Of a stretch of DNA of 39,390 nucleotides, positions 7,248 to 16,098 are shown piece after piece. Source of the stretch: an uncultured Paracoccaceae bacterium. Lineage in GTDB: Bacteria; Pseudomonadota; Alphaproteobacteria; Rhodobacterales; Rhodobacteraceae. Each line of letters starts with the position of its first letter. Position 1 is the first letter of the stretch. The stretch spans positions 1 to 39,390 of the forward strand of contig CANMQJ010000028.1 in the NCBI GenBank assembly GCA_947500005.1, in the 5' to 3' direction. A program made the translations under genes and the position numbers. The notes beneath the pieces are model-generated. The model had not been told where the DNA came from. It saw only the letters and a list, made by a program, of their open reading frames with translations, and did not search any database.

Positions 7248-7643
7248 ATGCCCGGTTGTTGCGTGTTTGAAGAAAGCGTGAGCCGGGCCATGAACTGGGA
7301 CATCGAAGCACCAAATGTGGTTACGGAAGCACGTTTCCGCGAACTCGTGGAAAGTGGCTATAGCGCAGAAATCCTGTGCCAGGAATCGGCACACAAGAAG
7401 GGCCCGAGCTACTACGGGGTCTGGATCATGCGTGCCGTGTCTGACGAAGGTATTGAGAAGCTCTTGGTCACCGCCCGCACACGAACAACCTACAACGACA
7501 TCAAGATCCGCGAGTTCAAGACGATCACTGGCGTGGTCTCCTTCCTCATTGGCATCGGGTTCTCCCATGCCGATGTGCCACTCGAAGAAGGCCAACGGAC
7601 TTCGCATAAGCTGGCGGCCACCGACAAGCGCGCCAGCGACTAG
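7248..7643 (+). CDS. Hypothetical protein, first gene of the virB operon
   Basis: This 131-residue cytoplasmic protein has no signal peptide. Its C-terminal half, around REFKTITGVVSFLIGIGFSHADVPLEEG, reads like a conserved alpha/beta domain seen in related plasmid operons, but I know no function. I chose ATG 7248 because the longer frame back to 7146 would pass through the operator at 7191-7227. ATG 7290 is an alternative. The transglycosylase frame starts inside its 3' end, so the two are translationally linked. Confidence 0.55.
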   Translation: MPGCCVFEESVSRAMNWDIEAPNVVTEARFRELVESGYSAEILCQESAHKKGPSYYGVWIMRAVSDEGIEKLLVTARTRTTYNDIKIREFKTITGVVSFLIGIGFSHADVPLEEGQRTSHKLAATDKRASD

Positions 7644-8307
7644 CCTTCTTCTCTTCAGCCTTCTGGCCGCGCCAACCTCGGCACAGATGGTGCTGGTCAT
7701 GGAGAGCGACGGCTCTCTGACCCCATCCCGGTCTCAGGACAGTTTTGCCCGCAACTACAATGACGGCATAGGTCAGGGGTCTGCTGCTGATGAGCTAGCG
7801 ATCCTCGGTGAAGATGAACCCGATACTGAACCTGACGCATTGCGTTTTGCAGCCTTCTCGCGGCCCGCTCCCCTGCCCCGCGCCGATGTCCTCTCCGGGA
7901 TTCAGACCACGGCCTTGCGCTATGCCGGCCATCCCGGCCTGCGTCGCGCGGGGCTTTCCGTGACGGATTGGCTGACGCTCTATCGCGCCAATATCGAGGT
8001 TGAGAGCGCCTACCGGCAGGATGCGATCTCGAGTGCAGGTGCCATTGGCCTTGGTCAATTGATGCCAGCGACGGCGCGTGATCTGGGCGTCGACCCGCGT
8101 GATCCGCTGCAGAACCTCGACGGCTCCGCCCGCTACCTTGCCATGATGCTGGAGAGTTTCGGCGATCCGCATCTTGCGCTGGCTGCCTACAACGCCGGAC
8201 CCGATGCGGTCCGCCAGTATGGCGGCGTTCCCCCCTACCGAGAAACCCAGAACCACGTGGCCCGCGTCATGGCCGTCGTGGCCCGATTGGAAGGATCAAA
8301 TTCATGA
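7573..8307 (+). CDS. virB1: VirB1-type lytic transglycosylase
   Basis: The roughly 244-residue exported protein has a signal peptide (TSLLLFSLLAAPTSAQ), a low-complexity linker and a C-terminal SLT/lysozyme-like domain. The domain contains the catalytic Glu in IEVESAYR, then AIGLGQLMPATA and LALAAYNAGP, all hallmarks of the family that opens the peptidoglycan for the secretion channel. The start is uncertain: ATG 7573 and ATG 7567 both lie inside the previous gene and lack a strong ribosome-binding site. The stop overlaps virB2 by 4 bases. Confidence 0.85.
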   Translation: MCHSKKANGLRISWRPPTSAPATSLLLFSLLAAPTSAQMVLVMESDGSLTPSRSQDSFARNYNDGIGQGSAADELAILGEDEPDTEPDALRFAAFSRPAPLPRADVLSGIQTTALRYAGHPGLRRAGLSVTDWLTLYRANIEVESAYRQDAISSAGAIGLGQLMPATARDLGVDPRDPLQNLDGSARYLAMMLESFGDPHLALAAYNAGPDAVRQYGGVPPYRETQNHVARVMAVVARLEGSNS

Positions 8308-8597
8308 AACAGATTTCAAACCTCTTTGTCGCCACGCTGGCGCTATTCCTGCTGATTGCCGAACCCGCCCTCGCCCAGAGCATTGATCTCTCCCCGATCC
8401 AGAGCCTGTTACAGGGCATCGTCGATGCGCTGACCGGCCCACTTGGCGTTGTCATCGCGACGCTTGCCGTTCTCGGGGTCTTTCTCAGCTGGTTCTTCAA
8501 CATCATCGATCTGCGCCAGGCGCTCTGGGTCCTCGTGGGCATCGCTGGTGTTGCCGCCGCCCCCACCATCGTTGCCGCGGTCTTTGCCGGTGGCTGA
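8304..8597 (+). CDS. virB2: VirB2-type conjugative pilin
   Basis: The 97-residue protein has a signal peptide ending PALAQ and two long hydrophobic helices separated by a short polar loop (FFNIIDLRQ). This is the standard T4SS pilin layout. VirB2 subunits are inserted in the inner membrane and assembled into the conjugative pilus. The start ATG overlaps the virB1 stop (ATGA), and the stop lies inside virB3. Confidence 0.88.
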   Translation: MKQISNLFVATLALFLLIAEPALAQSIDLSPIQSLLQGIVDALTGPLGVVIATLAVLGVFLSWFFNIIDLRQALWVLVGIAGVAAAPTIVAAVFAGG

Positions 8598-8868
8598 GCG
8601 CGCGCCTCTCTTTCTCGGCCTCGTGCGCCCGCCGAAGCTTCTGGGCCTGCCCATCATGTACGCGATGGTCTGGCTCTTCGGTTCGGTGCTCTTGTTCGTC
8701 TGGGTCCAGCACATCGCGGTGCTGGGTTTCGCCGCCCTGCTCTATCCGGTGCTCTGGAAGGCCGCGGATTGGGACCCGCGTTTCATCGACGTGATGATGA
8801 CGGCACTGCAGGAGACGCCGCCCACGCGGAACAGAAGCATCCATGGCGGGGACAGCTATGCGCCATAA
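8590..8868 (+). CDS. virB3: VirB3-type inner-membrane protein
   Basis: The 92-residue protein begins at GTG 8590, 8 bases before the virB2 stop. It has the VirB3 pattern: a polar N terminus with APLFLGLVRPPKLLGLP, two adjacent membrane helices and a short cytoplasmic tail (WDPRFIDVMMTALQ). VirB3 associates with VirB4 and is needed for pilus assembly. Its 3' end overlaps virB4 by 26 bases. Confidence 0.85.
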   Translation: MAERAPLFLGLVRPPKLLGLPIMYAMVWLFGSVLLFVWVQHIAVLGFAALLYPVLWKAADWDPRFIDVMMTALQETPPTRNRSIHGGDSYAP

Positions 8869-11233
8869 TGAAGCCCTGGACGAAACGCTCGATCCCCGCA
8901 CCCTGACGCCGGACTGGTATTCCCGAGAAACCCGGCTCGCGCATATGCTGCCCTATGTGAGCCTCGTCGACGACCAAACCGTGCGGACCCGGGTGAACGA
9001 GCTCTTCCGGTGTATCCGGCTCGAGGGGATCAACAGCTACACGACCGACGATACCTATCTCGACAAGGTGACGGCGCTCTTTGCCCGCATCGTCGCGCAA
9101 CTTGGGCCGGAATTCAGCTATTACCTCCACAAGGTCTCCAAGGCCATCAAACCTGATCTCGACCCGATCCGTGAGGACAGCTTCGCGGGAGAAGTCGACC
9201 GGCGCTGGCGCGCGAAACTCGAGACCAGCGGGCTGCGCGACAAGACGCTGACGCTCACCGTCATTCACCGCCCGCCTCCGAAAAGCCTCCTGCCGTTCCT
9301 GAGCCGCAGCGCGCCGGACCGACTGAAGGAGGAGACCCGCAAACGCCTGCAGCGCCTCGGTGAGGCCGTGAACGTCTTCCTCTCGGGGCTTACCGAGCTC
9401 AAGCCGCGCCTGCTGTCAGCCGGATCGGGAGAGTTGGTGGGCTTTTTGGGCGCGCTCAACACGGGCACCGAGCTGCCGCTCTACCCGGCAAACACCTACG
9501 GCTTTTTGTCCGTCAACGTCGCCAATACCCGCGTGACGTTTCATGGCGATCATTTCGAGCTCTCGGAAGGCGTCGTGGGGCATCGCTACGGCAAGAGTTT
9601 CACCATCGGGGAATACTCGGAAGGCACCTCCTGCACCATGTTCGACATGCTGAACCTGCCGGTCGACATGATCGTGACGCACTCCTTCACGCCGATCAAT
9701 TCGAACCTCATGGCGGGCCGTATCAAGCGGCAAAAGCGCCAGATGCAGGCCAGCCAGGACGCGGCCCTCTCGCTCATGGAAGCCCTCGACATCGCCGCCG
9801 ATGATCTCGAGGCCAAGCGCCAAAGCTTCGGCGAACACCATATGGTCGTGACGCTCTTCTGCGAAACGCTCGAAGAGCTGCAAACCCTCAGCGCGGAGAT
9901 CGTGAACGCCGCCGCGACCGAGGGCGTGAAAATGATCGGCGAGCGGGTCGCATCAAAAGCACATTACCTCAGCCAACATCCCGGCAACCAACCCAAGCGT
10001 GTCCGCGCGAGCGCCGTCACCAATCGCAACTTCGCGGATTTTGCGGCCTTTCACCGGACACAGCTCGGCAAACCCGCCGCGAAAACCCCATGGAGCCGGG
10101 TCGTCACTTATTTGCCCACGCCGGAGCAGAGCGCCTACCGGTTTTCCTATCACGAGCAAGGCAGCCCGGACAAAGAACCGACCAGCGGGCATACCCTGAT
10201 CATGGGGCGGCCGGGGTCGGGCAAGTCGGTACTCTCGGCCTTCCTGATGACCCAGGCCCGCCGCGCAGGCGCGCGGATCTTCGTTTTCGACTACCGCCTC
10301 GGCATAGAGATGGCGGTGCGCGCAAATGGCGGGCGCTACGCATCCCTGAACGCCGGTCAGCCCACGGGTCTCAATCCCCTTTGGACTGAAACCGATAGTC
10401 GTGGCACCGCCTGGCTCTCGGACTGGCTCACAACGCTGCTCTACCGCGCCGACAAACCCCTGACCCCGGCGCAGACCAACCGCATCCAGGAAGTCGTGCG
10501 CCAGAATGCCCAGGCCTCCAATCCGGCCCTGCGGAACTGGCGGGATTTCGCATCGCTTTTTGTGTCCACAGATGATGGCGGCGATCTGCACCAGCGCCTG
10601 CTCGAGTGGACCGAAGACGGCCGCTACGGCTGGATCTTCGGGCAGAACCTCGAGGACACGTTCTCGCTCAAAGGCGATGTGGTGGGCTTCGATCTGACCG
10701 GCATTCTCGACAGCGAGGCCGACAAGGAGCGGATGGCTGTTCTCTCCTATCTTTTCCGCCGGGTCGAGCGCGAGATCGAGGACCGCCGCCCCACCATCAT
10801 CGTGATCGACGAGGCCTGGAAGGCGCTCGACAACGCATATTTCGCCGAACGGCTGTCGAACTGGCTCGTGACTGCGCGCAAGCAGAACACCGTCGCGGTG
10901 ATGATGACGCAATATGCCAGCCAGCTTGAGCGCACCCGGACCGGCAAGACCATCGTCGAAGCCGTTCCGACGCAGATCCTGCTGCCCAATATCCGCGCGC
11001 AGCCTGCGGACTACGCCATGCTGAACCTCACGGAGAAGGAGCTCGACGTCCTTCTCAACACGGGCAGCAACAGCCGCCTCGCACTGATCCGCGACGATCA
11101 GGGCTCGATCGTGGTCGATGCCGATCTCAGTGCTCTCGGGCCCAATCTCACCATCCTCGGCGGCATGGAGAAAGGCGAGGCGCTCGTCGGCGCCGATTAC
11201 CGCGACCGCCCAGATTTTTGGAGGCTTTCATGA
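8843..11233 (+). CDS. virB4: VirB4-type conjugation ATPase
   Basis: The 796-residue protein has the expected length. Walker A is GRPGSGKS (455-462) and Walker B is IIVIDEAW at about 652-659, followed by conserved TARKQNTVAVMMTQ. VirB4 powers pilus subunit extraction and substrate transfer at the base of the T4SS. Start ATG 8843 overlaps virB3. The stop overlaps the lipoprotein gene by ATGA. The sequence appears intact, with no frameshift. Confidence 0.95.
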   Translation: MAGTAMRHNEALDETLDPRTLTPDWYSRETRLAHMLPYVSLVDDQTVRTRVNELFRCIRLEGINSYTTDDTYLDKVTALFARIVAQLGPEFSYYLHKVSKAIKPDLDPIREDSFAGEVDRRWRAKLETSGLRDKTLTLTVIHRPPPKSLLPFLSRSAPDRLKEETRKRLQRLGEAVNVFLSGLTELKPRLLSAGSGELVGFLGALNTGTELPLYPANTYGFLSVNVANTRVTFHGDHFELSEGVVGHRYGKSFTIGEYSEGTSCTMFDMLNLPVDMIVTHSFTPINSNLMAGRIKRQKRQMQASQDAALSLMEALDIAADDLEAKRQSFGEHHMVVTLFCETLEELQTLSAEIVNAAATEGVKMIGERVASKAHYLSQHPGNQPKRVRASAVTNRNFADFAAFHRTQLGKPAAKTPWSRVVTYLPTPEQSAYRFSYHEQGSPDKEPTSGHTLIMGRPGSGKSVLSAFLMTQARRAGARIFVFDYRLGIEMAVRANGGRYASLNAGQPTGLNPLWTETDSRGTAWLSDWLTTLLYRADKPLTPAQTNRIQEVVRQNAQASNPALRNWRDFASLFVSTDDGGDLHQRLLEWTEDGRYGWIFGQNLEDTFSLKGDVVGFDLTGILDSEADKERMAVLSYLFRRVEREIEDRRPTIIVIDEAWKALDNAYFAERLSNWLVTARKQNTVAVMMTQYASQLERTRTGKTIVEAVPTQILLPNIRAQPADYAMLNLTEKELDVLLNTGSNSRLALIRDDQGSIVVDADLSALGPNLTILGGMEKGEALVGADYRDRPDFWRLS

Positions 11234-11397
11234 TCCGTATTCTTATCGCTTTGGCTGCGCTCGGCGCGCTGGCCTCCTGCACCCAGTATCGGGAGCCGCA
11301 GGCCAATTGCTTCACGTTCCTTGCGTCCACAGCACCCGTCGCGCCTGATTGTGACTTCACGCCCCTTGGCACCCCGGAGGGGGACATTGAAGTCTAG
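11230..11397 (+). CDS. VirB7-like small lipoprotein
   Basis: This 55-residue gene lies between virB4 and the next transglycosylase gene. The protein has a lipoprotein signal peptide with lipobox LASC (Cys17) and two further Cys (27 and 41). VirB7 proteins are similar short outer-membrane lipoproteins that stabilise VirB9, in Ti systems through a disulfide. Size, lipobox and position suggest the same role, but sequence identity to VirB7 is not evident. Start ATG 11230 overlaps the virB4 stop, and the end overlaps the next TTG start by 11 bases. Confidence 0.7.
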   Translation: MIRILIALAALGALASCTQYREPQANCFTFLASTAPVAPDCDFTPLGTPEGDIEV

Positions 11398-12541
11398 CCT
11401 GCCTCATATCCTAGCGCTTTGCCTGCTGCCAGGTCTCGCCTTGTCTCAGGGCGTGCCGACCAATGACAGTGGGCTGACCGCGCGTGATATCGTCGAGACT
11501 GGCGATCGCGAGGCAGACCTCGCGATCCAGGCCGACAAGCTTTCCGTGCGCGAACTCATCGCCGAGATCGAACGGGAGCAGCTGGAAACCCTGCAACGCA
11601 TCCTCGATGCCCAGACCAGCTTCGGCGGTCAGGGCTTGCCGGCTATGGTCTCGGGGCTGGAAAGCGGCAGCGGCGATCCCGACCGCGCCGTGGAAGCCGT
11701 CTATGGCACGGGCGAGATCGACCCCAATCCCGGCGGTGCGCAGATGTTCGGCGACGCCGCCGAGAACATCGAGCAGCTCATCATCCGCGTCGCCCAGGAA
11801 ACCAGCGGCTTTGCGGGTGTTGGCCGCGCAGGGCTCTCCCCCGTCCAATGGCGCGCGCTGCTGCAAGCGCTGATCTGGCAGGAAAGCCGGTTTGCGATCG
11901 GTGCACGGTCTCCCGTCGGCGCCTATGGCCTCACCCAGATCATGCCGGGCACCGCCAGCGATCTCGGCATCAACCCGGAATACTATGACAGCCCCTATCT
12001 GCAGGTGCATGGCGGCGCGCGCTACCTCGCGACCCAGCTCAACACATTCGATGGCAACATCATCAACGCCCTCGCGGCCTATAACGCCGGACCCGGCCGG
12101 GTTTTCGAGTATGGCGGCGTTCCGCCCTTTCGCGAGACCCAGCACTACGTCCAGGTGATCCCCGAACGCTATAACCTCTATTTGACCCGTATCGGCGGGA
12201 TCGAAGCGCTTGGCACGATCGACCCCGCGCTTCTGGCCAATGCCAACCTCTCGCTCACTGGGCACGGCGCGGCCTTCTATGGCAACAACTCACCCGCCGC
12301 GATCAGGCAAGCCGCCCTGCGTATTGCGGATATCGTCGAACGGATTTCCGAGACCGAGGATGTGCAGGAGAGCGTTGCGCTCAACACTTATGCCCGCGCC
12401 GAACTCGTGCGTCTCGTGGCCGCCCGCATCCGGCTTCAGGCGGCACGCACCCGCGTACTCTCCGCCGAAGAGCTGGCCCAGGCCAGCGCCCGCATGGCCG
12501 AAGGCGCGTTCATGGATTTTACGATCAGGGAGATTGAATGA
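11387..12541 (+). CDS. VirB5-like protein with inserted lytic transglycosylase domain
   Basis: The 384-residue exported protein starts at TTG 11387 after a strong GGAGG. A signal peptide (about 1-22) is followed by a helical N-terminal region, a transglycosylase domain (about 150-265) with catalytic Glu in IWQESRF, then AYGLTQIMPGTA and NALAAYNAGP, and a helical C-terminal tail. The tail (SVALNTYARAEL ... FMDFT) aligns by eye with the end of the adjacent VirB5 (SVDLNTRVTAEL ... FMDFT), and both mature N termini begin near QGVP. It therefore looks like a VirB5 paralogue carrying a transglycosylase. It is the second such enzyme in the operon. Confidence 0.8.
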   Translation: MKSSLPHILALCLLPGLALSQGVPTNDSGLTARDIVETGDREADLAIQADKLSVRELIAEIEREQLETLQRILDAQTSFGGQGLPAMVSGLESGSGDPDRAVEAVYGTGEIDPNPGGAQMFGDAAENIEQLIIRVAQETSGFAGVGRAGLSPVQWRALLQALIWQESRFAIGARSPVGAYGLTQIMPGTASDLGINPEYYDSPYLQVHGGARYLATQLNTFDGNIINALAAYNAGPGRVFEYGGVPPFRETQHYVQVIPERYNLYLTRIGGIEALGTIDPALLANANLSLTGHGAAFYGNNSPAAIRQAALRIADIVERISETEDVQESVALNTYARAELVRLVAARIRLQAARTRVLSAEELAQASARMAEGAFMDFTIREIE

Positions 12542-13350
12542 TGGGACATCTGCTCTTGAGGACAGCTTTGGCCACGACACTTGGCATTGGCTTGCAGTTC
12601 AGCGCCCTACCCCCTGTCTCAGCACAAGGCGTGCCCGTCGTCGATACCCAGAACATCGCGCAAAACATCCAGCAGCTCCGGCAGATGATCGAAGACGAGA
12701 TCCTGCAAAACGAGCAGCTGACGCAGCTCCGCGAACAGCTTGCCACACTCACGGATCAACTCGCGGAGCTGCAAAGAACCTACGAGGCCCTCACCCGCCT
12801 CGCCGAGCTTCCAGAAATCATTCGCACCGAGATGGAAGACGAACTCAATGGCCTGCTCGACCAGGAGTTCGGGGACATCCTCGCCACGATTGAGGCGATC
12901 AAGACTGGGGATTTCTCCGGCCTGTCCGGCTCTGGCGCAGGCGAAATCGAAACCCAGATGGACCGGGTGCTGGCCGATCTCGGCTTCGATGAAGACACGC
13001 TCTCGGAAATGGCCACCAGCGGCAATCCCGGGGCCAACCGCGTGGCGACGCAGGCAACAACCGGCGCGCTCGTCTCAGCCGCCGCCCAGAACAGCTATGA
13101 AGATGCCGGCCAGTCGCTCGAGCGGGTCGACCGCCTTGTCGGGCTCATCGACGACATGGAAGAGCTCAAGCAAAGCGTCGATCTCAACACGCGCGTGACA
13201 GCTGAATTGGCCATCGCCCTCGTGGCGATGTGGCAGCTGGAAGCGATTCAAACCGTGGGCGATGGCACCGGCGGCGTGATCGATGCCGCCACCATCGCCG
13301 AGGAGCAGCGCTTCATGGATTTCACTCTGCCCGAGCTGCGGGCCGAGTGA
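12538..13350 (+). CDS. virB5: VirB5/TrbJ-type minor pilus protein
   Basis: The 270-residue protein has a signal peptide ending PVSAQ, a long coiled-coil N-terminal half rich in Gln, Leu and Glu (IQQLRQMIEDEILQNEQL...) and a helical C terminus ending in FMDFTLPELRAE. This matches the VirB5/TrbJ pattern of periplasmic proteins at the pilus tip. The ATG overlaps the previous stop (ATGA). The second codon is also ATG. The next gene, virB8, is 16 bases downstream. Confidence 0.8.
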   Translation: MMGHLLLRTALATTLGIGLQFSALPPVSAQGVPVVDTQNIAQNIQQLRQMIEDEILQNEQLTQLREQLATLTDQLAELQRTYEALTRLAELPEIIRTEMEDELNGLLDQEFGDILATIEAIKTGDFSGLSGSGAGEIETQMDRVLADLGFDEDTLSEMATSGNPGANRVATQATTGALVSAAAQNSYEDAGQSLERVDRLVGLIDDMEELKQSVDLNTRVTAELAIALVAMWQLEAIQTVGDGTGGVIDAATIAEEQRFMDFTLPELRAE

Positions 13351-13366
13351 GTGCGGGGTGTGACGC

Positions 13367-14020
13367 GTGGCGAGTGAACAAGAGATCATCGAGGAAGAAC
13401 TGGTCTACGGTGCCCTGCGCCGTGAACGGCTTTGGCAGCGTCTTGGCCTGATAGGCCTTGTCTTCGGCATCATCGGCTGTCTGAGCGCGGCAGCTGTCTC
13501 GATCCTAGATGTCGATCCGCCCCCCGTCGTTGTCCCCTATGATCCCGCCACCGGCTTTGCACTCCCCGAAGCCTCGGTGGGCGCTTCCTCGGTGACCGCC
13601 AACCAGGCGATCATCGAGGCGGAGGTGTTCCGCTATGTGACCGACCGGGAGGTCTATAACCAGCTCGACAACGATCTGCGCATCCGCAGCGTCCTGCGCC
13701 GCTCGGACGGAGCTGCCGAGAGCGGGCTGCGCCAGATCTGGAACAGCGCCAACGAGAATTACCCGCCGACGGTCTATGGCCCCAATGCTCGGCTCGACGT
13801 GGAGATCCTCAGCATCAACCGGATCGGAACCAACCGCGCGACGGTCCGCCTGCGCAAGCGCCTGACGTCCATTAACGGCACCCAGACCGGCCTCTTCACT
13901 GCGACGCTTCTCTTCGAGTTCCGCCCAGAGACCCGCCGCTCCATCGACGAGGTCTGGACCAATCCATTCGGCTTCACCGTCCTCGAATATTCCATCCGCT
14001 CCGACAGATTGGAGAACTGA
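13367..14020 (+). CDS. virB8: VirB8-type assembly factor
   Basis: The 217-residue bitopic protein has a short cytoplasmic N terminus, one membrane helix at about residues 26-47 and a periplasmic VirB8 domain with the typical PP..VPYD start, a helical middle and the C-terminal NPFGFTV strand. VirB8 is an inner-membrane nucleation factor bridging VirB9 and VirB10. It starts with GTG 13367 after a GGGGTG-like ribosome-binding site. The stop is 2 bases before virB9. Confidence 0.88.
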   Translation: MASEQEIIEEELVYGALRRERLWQRLGLIGLVFGIIGCLSAAAVSILDVDPPPVVVPYDPATGFALPEASVGASSVTANQAIIEAEVFRYVTDREVYNQLDNDLRIRSVLRRSDGAAESGLRQIWNSANENYPPTVYGPNARLDVEILSINRIGTNRATVRLRKRLTSINGTQTGLFTATLLFEFRPETRRSIDEVWTNPFGFTVLEYSIRSDRLEN

Positions 14021-14022
14021 CG

Positions 14023-14718
14023 TTGTTGTTTATAAGATCGCTTATTTTTGTCATTGCCCTGTTGCCCGGCCTCGCCTCTGCCGAAGCCATCCCGCGTGGC
14101 GGTCCCAACGACAGCCGGGTGCGCTTGGCCACCTACCAGGAGGGTCAGGTCTACCGTCTCAACGTGTCGCTCACCCATGTCACCAGCATCGAGTTCGGCG
14201 AGGGCGAAAGCATCCGCTCGATCATCGCGGGCGACACGGAAGGGTTCGAGATCGACGGCGTCCCGGGCGGTCAGGCCTTCGCGATCAAGCCTGTGGCGCG
14301 CGGGGTGCATACCAATGTGACCGTCTATACCAACCGCCGCAGCTATTATTTCAACGTCCAGGAGACCCGCAGCCCAACCTTCTACGTGGTGCAGTTCCGC
14401 TATCCGGAGGACGATGCGCGCCCGACCCGGGCCATCGCCGCCCAAGCGCCGAACTACAATTACGGCGCCAGCGCGCGGACCGAGTTCACGCCAACGCGCA
14501 TCTGGGATGACGGGACGTTCACGTATTTCGCGTTTCCAAGAAACGCGCCTGTGCCCGCGATCTTCCGCTACGCGGGCGGCCGCGAGCGCACGGTCAACAC
14601 GCAAACCCCTGAAGACGGCGTGATCCGCGTCAGCGGCGTGAACCGCCAATGGGTCCTGCGACTTGGCGAAGAGGTGGTCTGCATCGAGGCGATCCCGCCC
14701 GCGGAGGCCGCCTCATGA
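14023..14718 (+). CDS. virB9: VirB9-type outer-membrane complex protein
   Basis: The 231-residue protein has a signal peptide ending LASAEA and the VirB9/TrbG layout: N-terminal beta domain with GQVYRLNVSLTHVTSIEF, the SYYFNVQE block, and the C-terminal domain with PTRIWDDGTFTYFAF and NRQWVLRLG. VirB9 forms the outer-membrane core with VirB10 and VirB7. The start is TTG 14023 after GGAGAA; TTG 14026 is equally possible. The stop overlaps virB10 by ATGA. Confidence 0.9.
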   Translation: MLFIRSLIFVIALLPGLASAEAIPRGGPNDSRVRLATYQEGQVYRLNVSLTHVTSIEFGEGESIRSIIAGDTEGFEIDGVPGGQAFAIKPVARGVHTNVTVYTNRRSYYFNVQETRSPTFYVVQFRYPEDDARPTRAIAAQAPNYNYGASARTEFTPTRIWDDGTFTYFAFPRNAPVPAIFRYAGGRERTVNTQTPEDGVIRVSGVNRQWVLRLGEEVVCIEAIPPAEAAS

Positions 14719-16094
14719 GCGATACCGAGAACACCGAGCTGGAAAAACGCCTCGCCGCCCTTGAGAAAGGCAGTGCCCGCGCGCCCACGGCGGCGCAGCG
14801 CCGGTCGCCCCTTCTCGCGCTGATCGTGGTCCTCGTCATCGGCGCGGGTGGTGCCCTGCTTTATCTCCTCTCACAGCCCGAAGAAGAGGAAGCCTTGCCG
14901 ACGGCCACTCCGGACGTCTTCCAAAACGAAGGGGATGGCTTTGGCGCTATCGAGACCTTGCCCCCGCCCGAGCCCGAGGTTGTGTTCGTCGGACCAGACC
15001 CCGTCGAGCCCAACGCGGAGCTTCTGGCGCAGATCACCGCCCTGCAGGCCCAGATCGAGGAATTGCGCAACGCCCCCGAACCGGTCGTCGAGGAAGACAC
15101 CGCCGCCGCAGAGGCGATCGATGCGCTGACCGCTCAGATCGCGGCGCTGCAAGCCGCCTCGGAAGCCGCACAGCAACGATTTCAGGACGAACTGACGGCG
15201 CGGGATCGCAGCCTTGAGCAACTCCGCATGGATCTGGAACTGGCCCAACTCGAGGCCAGCCGACCGCAACCCGCGCCAGTGGGCCCCACGGAAGATGAGC
15301 TGCGCGAACGCGAGCAAGAACGACTGCGCCGCGAAGAAGAGGCCAGACGTCTGGCTGAGCTCGAACGCCGCGCGGCCGAAGAGCGCGCCTTCCAGGAGCG
15401 GCGCATCACCTCACCCACCATCGCCTTTGGCGGCACGTCCGGAGCGAATGAAACGGCTCTGACCGAACGCACTTTTGGCGAGGTGACGGATTTCGTGCTG
15501 AACGGTGCGTTGCCCACGTCCGTCACACAGGCAGAGGTCATTGCCAACCCGTCCAACACCATCATTCAGGGCACGATGATCCAGGCCGTAATGGAAACCG
15601 CCCTCGACAGCTCCCTGCCCGGCCAGACCCGTGCCGTGGTCTCTGAAGATGTGTTCAGTTTCGACGGTTCTCGGCTCTTGATCCCGCGTGGATCCCGCCT
15701 CATCGGGCGGTATCGTTCGGGCGTTGATATCGCGCAGCGCCGCGTCACCATCGCATGGGACCGGATCATCCTGCCCGATAATCAGACCGTCCAGATCAGC
15801 TCCTTCGGGGGTGATGAGTTGGGGCGTTCAGGTGTGACTGGCTTTGTCGATACGCGCTTTGATGAGCGCTTTGGCTCGGCAGCGCTGATTTCACTGATCT
15901 CCGCCGCACCAAGCGCCGCCGCCGCAAATGTCCAGGACGAAACAGCCGCGGACGTGCTCGAAGACGTGGGCGATGATCTAGCGGATGCCACGGACAGCGT
16001 GATTGGCGACTATCTCTCCATCGGCCCCGTCATCTATGTCGACCAGGGCGCGCGCGTCACGGTGATGGTCGACCGCGATCTGGAGATATTCTGA
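14715..16094 (+). CDS. virB10: VirB10/TrbI-type channel protein
   Basis: The 459-residue protein starts at ATG 14715 with GGAGG upstream. It has a cytoplasmic tail, one membrane helix at about 33-55, an acidic Pro/Glu-rich linker, a long charged coiled coil and the conserved C-terminal beta barrel. The barrel contains IIQGTMIQAVMETALDSSLPG, FDGSRLLIPRGSRLIG and DRIILPDN. VirB10 spans both membranes and senses ATP use by VirB4 and VirD4. It is intact and followed 4 bases later by virB11. Confidence 0.93.
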   Translation: MSDTENTELEKRLAALEKGSARAPTAAQRRSPLLALIVVLVIGAGGALLYLLSQPEEEEALPTATPDVFQNEGDGFGAIETLPPPEPEVVFVGPDPVEPNAELLAQITALQAQIEELRNAPEPVVEEDTAAAEAIDALTAQIAALQAASEAAQQRFQDELTARDRSLEQLRMDLELAQLEASRPQPAPVGPTEDELREREQERLRREEEARRLAELERRAAEERAFQERRITSPTIAFGGTSGANETALTERTFGEVTDFVLNGALPTSVTQAEVIANPSNTIIQGTMIQAVMETALDSSLPGQTRAVVSEDVFSFDGSRLLIPRGSRLIGRYRSGVDIAQRRVTIAWDRIILPDNQTVQISSFGGDELGRSGVTGFVDTRFDERFGSAALISLISAAPSAAAANVQDETAADVLEDVGDDLADATDSVIGDYLSIGPVIYVDQGARVTVMVDRDLEIF

Positions 16095-16098
16095 GCCC

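Noticed and set aside
9953..10912. Minus-strand frame of 319 residues inside virB4
   Set aside because: It is antisense to the conserved ATPase domain of virB4 and has no recognisable domain.
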